Shown here: positions 13,178-14,203 of the stretch, piece after piece
How the letters are laid out: each line of letters begins with the position of its first letter
Numbering within the stretch: the stretch's first letter is position 1
Assembly: GCA_023264915.1 (NCBI GenBank)
Contig: JAHFUU010000004.1
Location: forward strand, 4,385-18,587
Direction: 5' to 3'
Length of the DNA stretch: 14,203 nucleotides
From: Microthrixaceae bacterium
GTDB taxonomy: Bacteria; Actinomycetota; Acidimicrobiia; Acidimicrobiales; Acidimicrobilacustridaceae
Made by a program: the position numbers and the translations under genes
Notes under the pieces: generated by a model
What the model saw: the letters and a program-made list of their open reading frames with translations, nothing else
Told to the model about the DNA's origin: nothing
Databases searched by the model: none

Positions 13178-13720
13178 GTGGTCGATGAGAGCGGTCGCCA
13201 GCTCAAGCCGTCGATAGTGATCCTCAACACCGGGGACGGCAAGGGTAAGTCATCGGCCGCGTTCGGCGTGATGCTGCGAGCATGGGCTCGCGGGTGGCGG
13301 GTTGGCGTCGTGCAGTGCCTCAAGAGCGGCGAGTGGAACACGGGCGAGCACAGGGCGGCACTCGAGCTGGGCATCGACTGGTTCGAGATGGGTGACGGCT
13401 TCACCTGGGACTCCAAGGACATCGACGAGACGGCACGGTTGGGTCAGCAAGCATGGGCCAAGGCCCGGGACCTGATGGCATCCGGTGACTACGAGCTTGT
13501 GATAATCGACGAGCTCACCTACGCGATCAACTTCGGTTGGGTCCCGGTGCAAGAGGTCGTTGCGGGTGTGCAGGCCCGCGCGGCCAAGACCAACGTGATC
13601 ATCACCGGCCGGGATGCCCCACCTGAGCTCATCGATGTGGCCGACACCGTCACCGAGATGCGCAACGTGAAGCACGCATATGACCAAGGCGTTCGCGCCC
13701 GGCGCGGCATCGAGTACTGA
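13178..13720 (+). CDS. cobO: Cob(I)yrinic acid a,c-diamide adenosyltransferase
   Basis: CobO (BtuR/CobA type) transfers the 5'-deoxyadenosyl group of ATP to the cobalt of reduced corrinoids, making the adenosyl form in cobalamin synthesis or salvage. The 180-residue length is typical. The P-loop is ILNTGDGKGKSS (G19-S25). VVQCLKSGEWNTGE, FTWDSKD, LVIIDELTYAI, IITGRDAPPELID and ADTVTEMRNVKHAYDQGVRARRGIEY follow in the order seen in the family, including the C-terminal VKH and RxGIE blocks. The start is bounded by the in-frame stop 6 nt upstream. cobO precedes the cobalamin riboswitch, so the riboswitch does not control it. Confidence 0.96.
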   Translation: MVDESGRQLKPSIVILNTGDGKGKSSAAFGVMLRAWARGWRVGVVQCLKSGEWNTGEHRAALELGIDWFEMGDGFTWDSKDIDETARLGQQAWAKARDLMASGDYELVIIDELTYAINFGWVPVQEVVAGVQARAAKTNVIITGRDAPPELIDVADTVTEMRNVKHAYDQGVRARRGIEY

Positions 13721-13732
13721 CCAGGTTGACGC

Positions 13733-13863
13733 CTGGTGTCCCTGTGTGGTCTTCTCGGGTCAGACCAAAGACGTTGCCACAGGGGGAAGCCGGTCCAAGT
13801 CCGGCGCTGACCCGCAACCGTAGGTGGACGCGAACAGGGCGAGCCGGCCATGCCGGACCCCAG
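13733..13863 (+). ncRNA. Cobalamin (B12) riboswitch
   Basis: This is an adenosylcobalamin-type aptamer in the 5' leader of the secreted-protein gene. P1 arms are 13733-13741 and 13855-13863 with one mismatch. P2 arms CCCTGTG (13740-13746) and CACAGGG (13778-13784) enclose a GGTC/GACC hairpin; the annotated P1 and P2 share a base or two at the junction. The conserved core follows: GGGGGAAGCCGG, loop TCCAAGT, CCGGC, then GCTGACCCGCAACCGT, the variant of the family's GGTCCCGCCACTGT seen in many bacteria. A divergent B12-box-like segment, GAGCCGGCCATGCC, closes the fold. It starts 12 nt after the cobO stop; a small hairpin, CCAGG/CCTGG (13721-13736), overlaps its first bases. Ligand binding is expected to repress the downstream gene. 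Confidence 0.88.
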
Positions 13864-13929
13864 TGCGGTGTCCACGAGCCGGAGCACCCTGGCAGGGTCA
13901 TTCGACGACAGCCTGTCGTGGACCTGCAG

Positions 13930-13956
13930 GCGTCGGTCAGCTTTCGGGACCGGCGC
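13930..13956 (+). promoter_or_regulatory. Hairpin before the ribosome binding site, likely riboswitch expression platform
   Basis: GCGTCGGTC (13930-13938) and GACCGGCGC (13948-13956) form a 9-bp stem with one T-G wobble and a 9-nt loop. It ends 7 nt before the ribosome binding site GGAGAGG (13964-13970). Upstream, GTCCACGA and TCGTGGAC form another 8-bp long-range stem (about 13869-13922) that encloses smaller hairpins. The absence of a U-tract favours control of translation over termination, but the switching partner is not resolved. Confidence 0.45.
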
Positions 13957-13977
13957 AACAACCGGAGAGGATCCGCC

Positions 13978-14203
13978 GTGCCCGAGACTTCCTGCCAGCT
14001 TCGCCGGAACGTCATCGACGGCGCGGGCCGCCGTTCGGGGCGCCGTTCGGGCCGACGCACGCCCAGGCTGCACGGGCGACCCATGATGCTCGTCGCCGCG
14101 GCGTTCGCATCCACGCTGGCGTGGTCGGGCCTCGTCGGTGCCGGACCCATGGGTGAGAGCTGTGCGGTTGCACAAGGTCAGGTTCGGGTGTGGATCGTCG
14201 TCG
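13978..14203 (+). CDS. Secreted protein under B12 riboswitch control (5' end only)
   Basis: Only 75 codons are visible, with no stop before the window ends. GTG 13978 has a strong GGAGAGG with 7 nt spacing, so the start is secure even though two ATGs (14083) sit just before the hydrophobic core. The N-terminus is long and very basic (RRSGRRSGRR, residues 18-27, from a duplicated CGCCGTTCGGG). A hydrophobic core spans about 36-56, and a signal-peptidase-like AVA site at 63-65 gives predicted export. The mature part begins QGQVRVWIVV. Family assignment is not possible from this fragment. Riboswitch control and cobO next door suggest a role in corrinoid or cobalt capture or transport, possibly upstream of a transporter off the edge; that is inference. 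Confidence 0.8.
   Translation, partial: MPETSCQLRRNVIDGAGRRSGRRSGRRTPRLHGRPMMLVAAAFASTLAWSGLVGAGPMGESCAVAQGQVRVWIVV

Noticed and set aside
12979..13422. Minus-strand frame reading the minisatellite as ARQDL/AHQDP pentapeptides
   Set aside because: The periodicity resembles pentapeptide-repeat proteins, but the residues do not follow A(D/N)LxX, and the frame continues antisense to the conserved cobO 5' end.
13726..13731. TTGACG as a -35 box for the secreted-protein gene
   Set aside because: There is no TANNNT at 16-18 nt downstream, and transcription from it would start inside the aptamer and remove P1 and P2.

Overview
The window reads as chromosomal DNA of a GC-rich actinobacterium. The evidence is a MurT/GatD pair for amidating lipid II, an F420-type LLM oxidoreductase, FHA-domain signalling, many GTG starts, and several genes whose start codon lies 6-7 nt after a TANNNT -10 box (the leaderless pattern common in Actinobacteria). 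An RpiA-type rather than RpiB-type ribose-5-phosphate isomerase, together with this gene mix, makes me lean towards Acidimicrobiia. That placement is inference, since no rRNA or other marker gene is present.

Layout, left to right. (1) 1-1257, minus strand: two overlapping bacterial-PH membrane proteins (YdbS-like, then YdbT-like, which runs off the left edge). (2) 1453-2199, plus: a protein with a C-terminal J-domain-like HPD segment. It converges on rpiA (2232-2921, minus) through a hairpin that overlaps the rpiA stop codon. (3) 3027-8015, plus: an AlgI-like MBOAT O-acyltransferase, a double-FHA/transmembrane/trypsin-like protease, and an ABC1/UbiB-family protein whose kinase residues are largely replaced. 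(4) 8146-10110, minus: an enoyl-CoA hydratase/isomerase-family protein and an LLM-class flavin oxidoreductase. (5) 10342-12569, minus: murT-gatD, overlapping by GTGA, for D-glutamate amidation of peptidoglycan. (6) 12570-13177: a 46-nt nested palindrome, a small orphan gene and a 15-bp minisatellite. (7) 13178-14203, plus: cobO, then a cobalamin riboswitch, then the start of a secreted protein that leaves the window at the right edge.

How the genes relate. Cell-envelope functions dominate: the PH-domain pair, the MBOAT, the FHA protease, MurT/GatD and the secreted B12-regulated protein. Housekeeping metabolism (rpiA, crotonase, LLM enzyme, cobO) is interspersed. Corrin biology occupies the right end: cobO adenosylates corrinoids, and the riboswitch just after it should control the secreted protein and anything downstream. 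I do not see a single multi-gene system such as a defence island or prophage. I see no transposase, integrase, tRNA, rRNA or CRISPR array. The most unusual items are the ABC1-family apparent pseudokinase, the riboswitch-controlled secreted protein, the nested palindrome beside an unknown 81-residue gene, and three tandem-repeat tracts in 14 kb. No gene-free stretch exceeds 300 bases.
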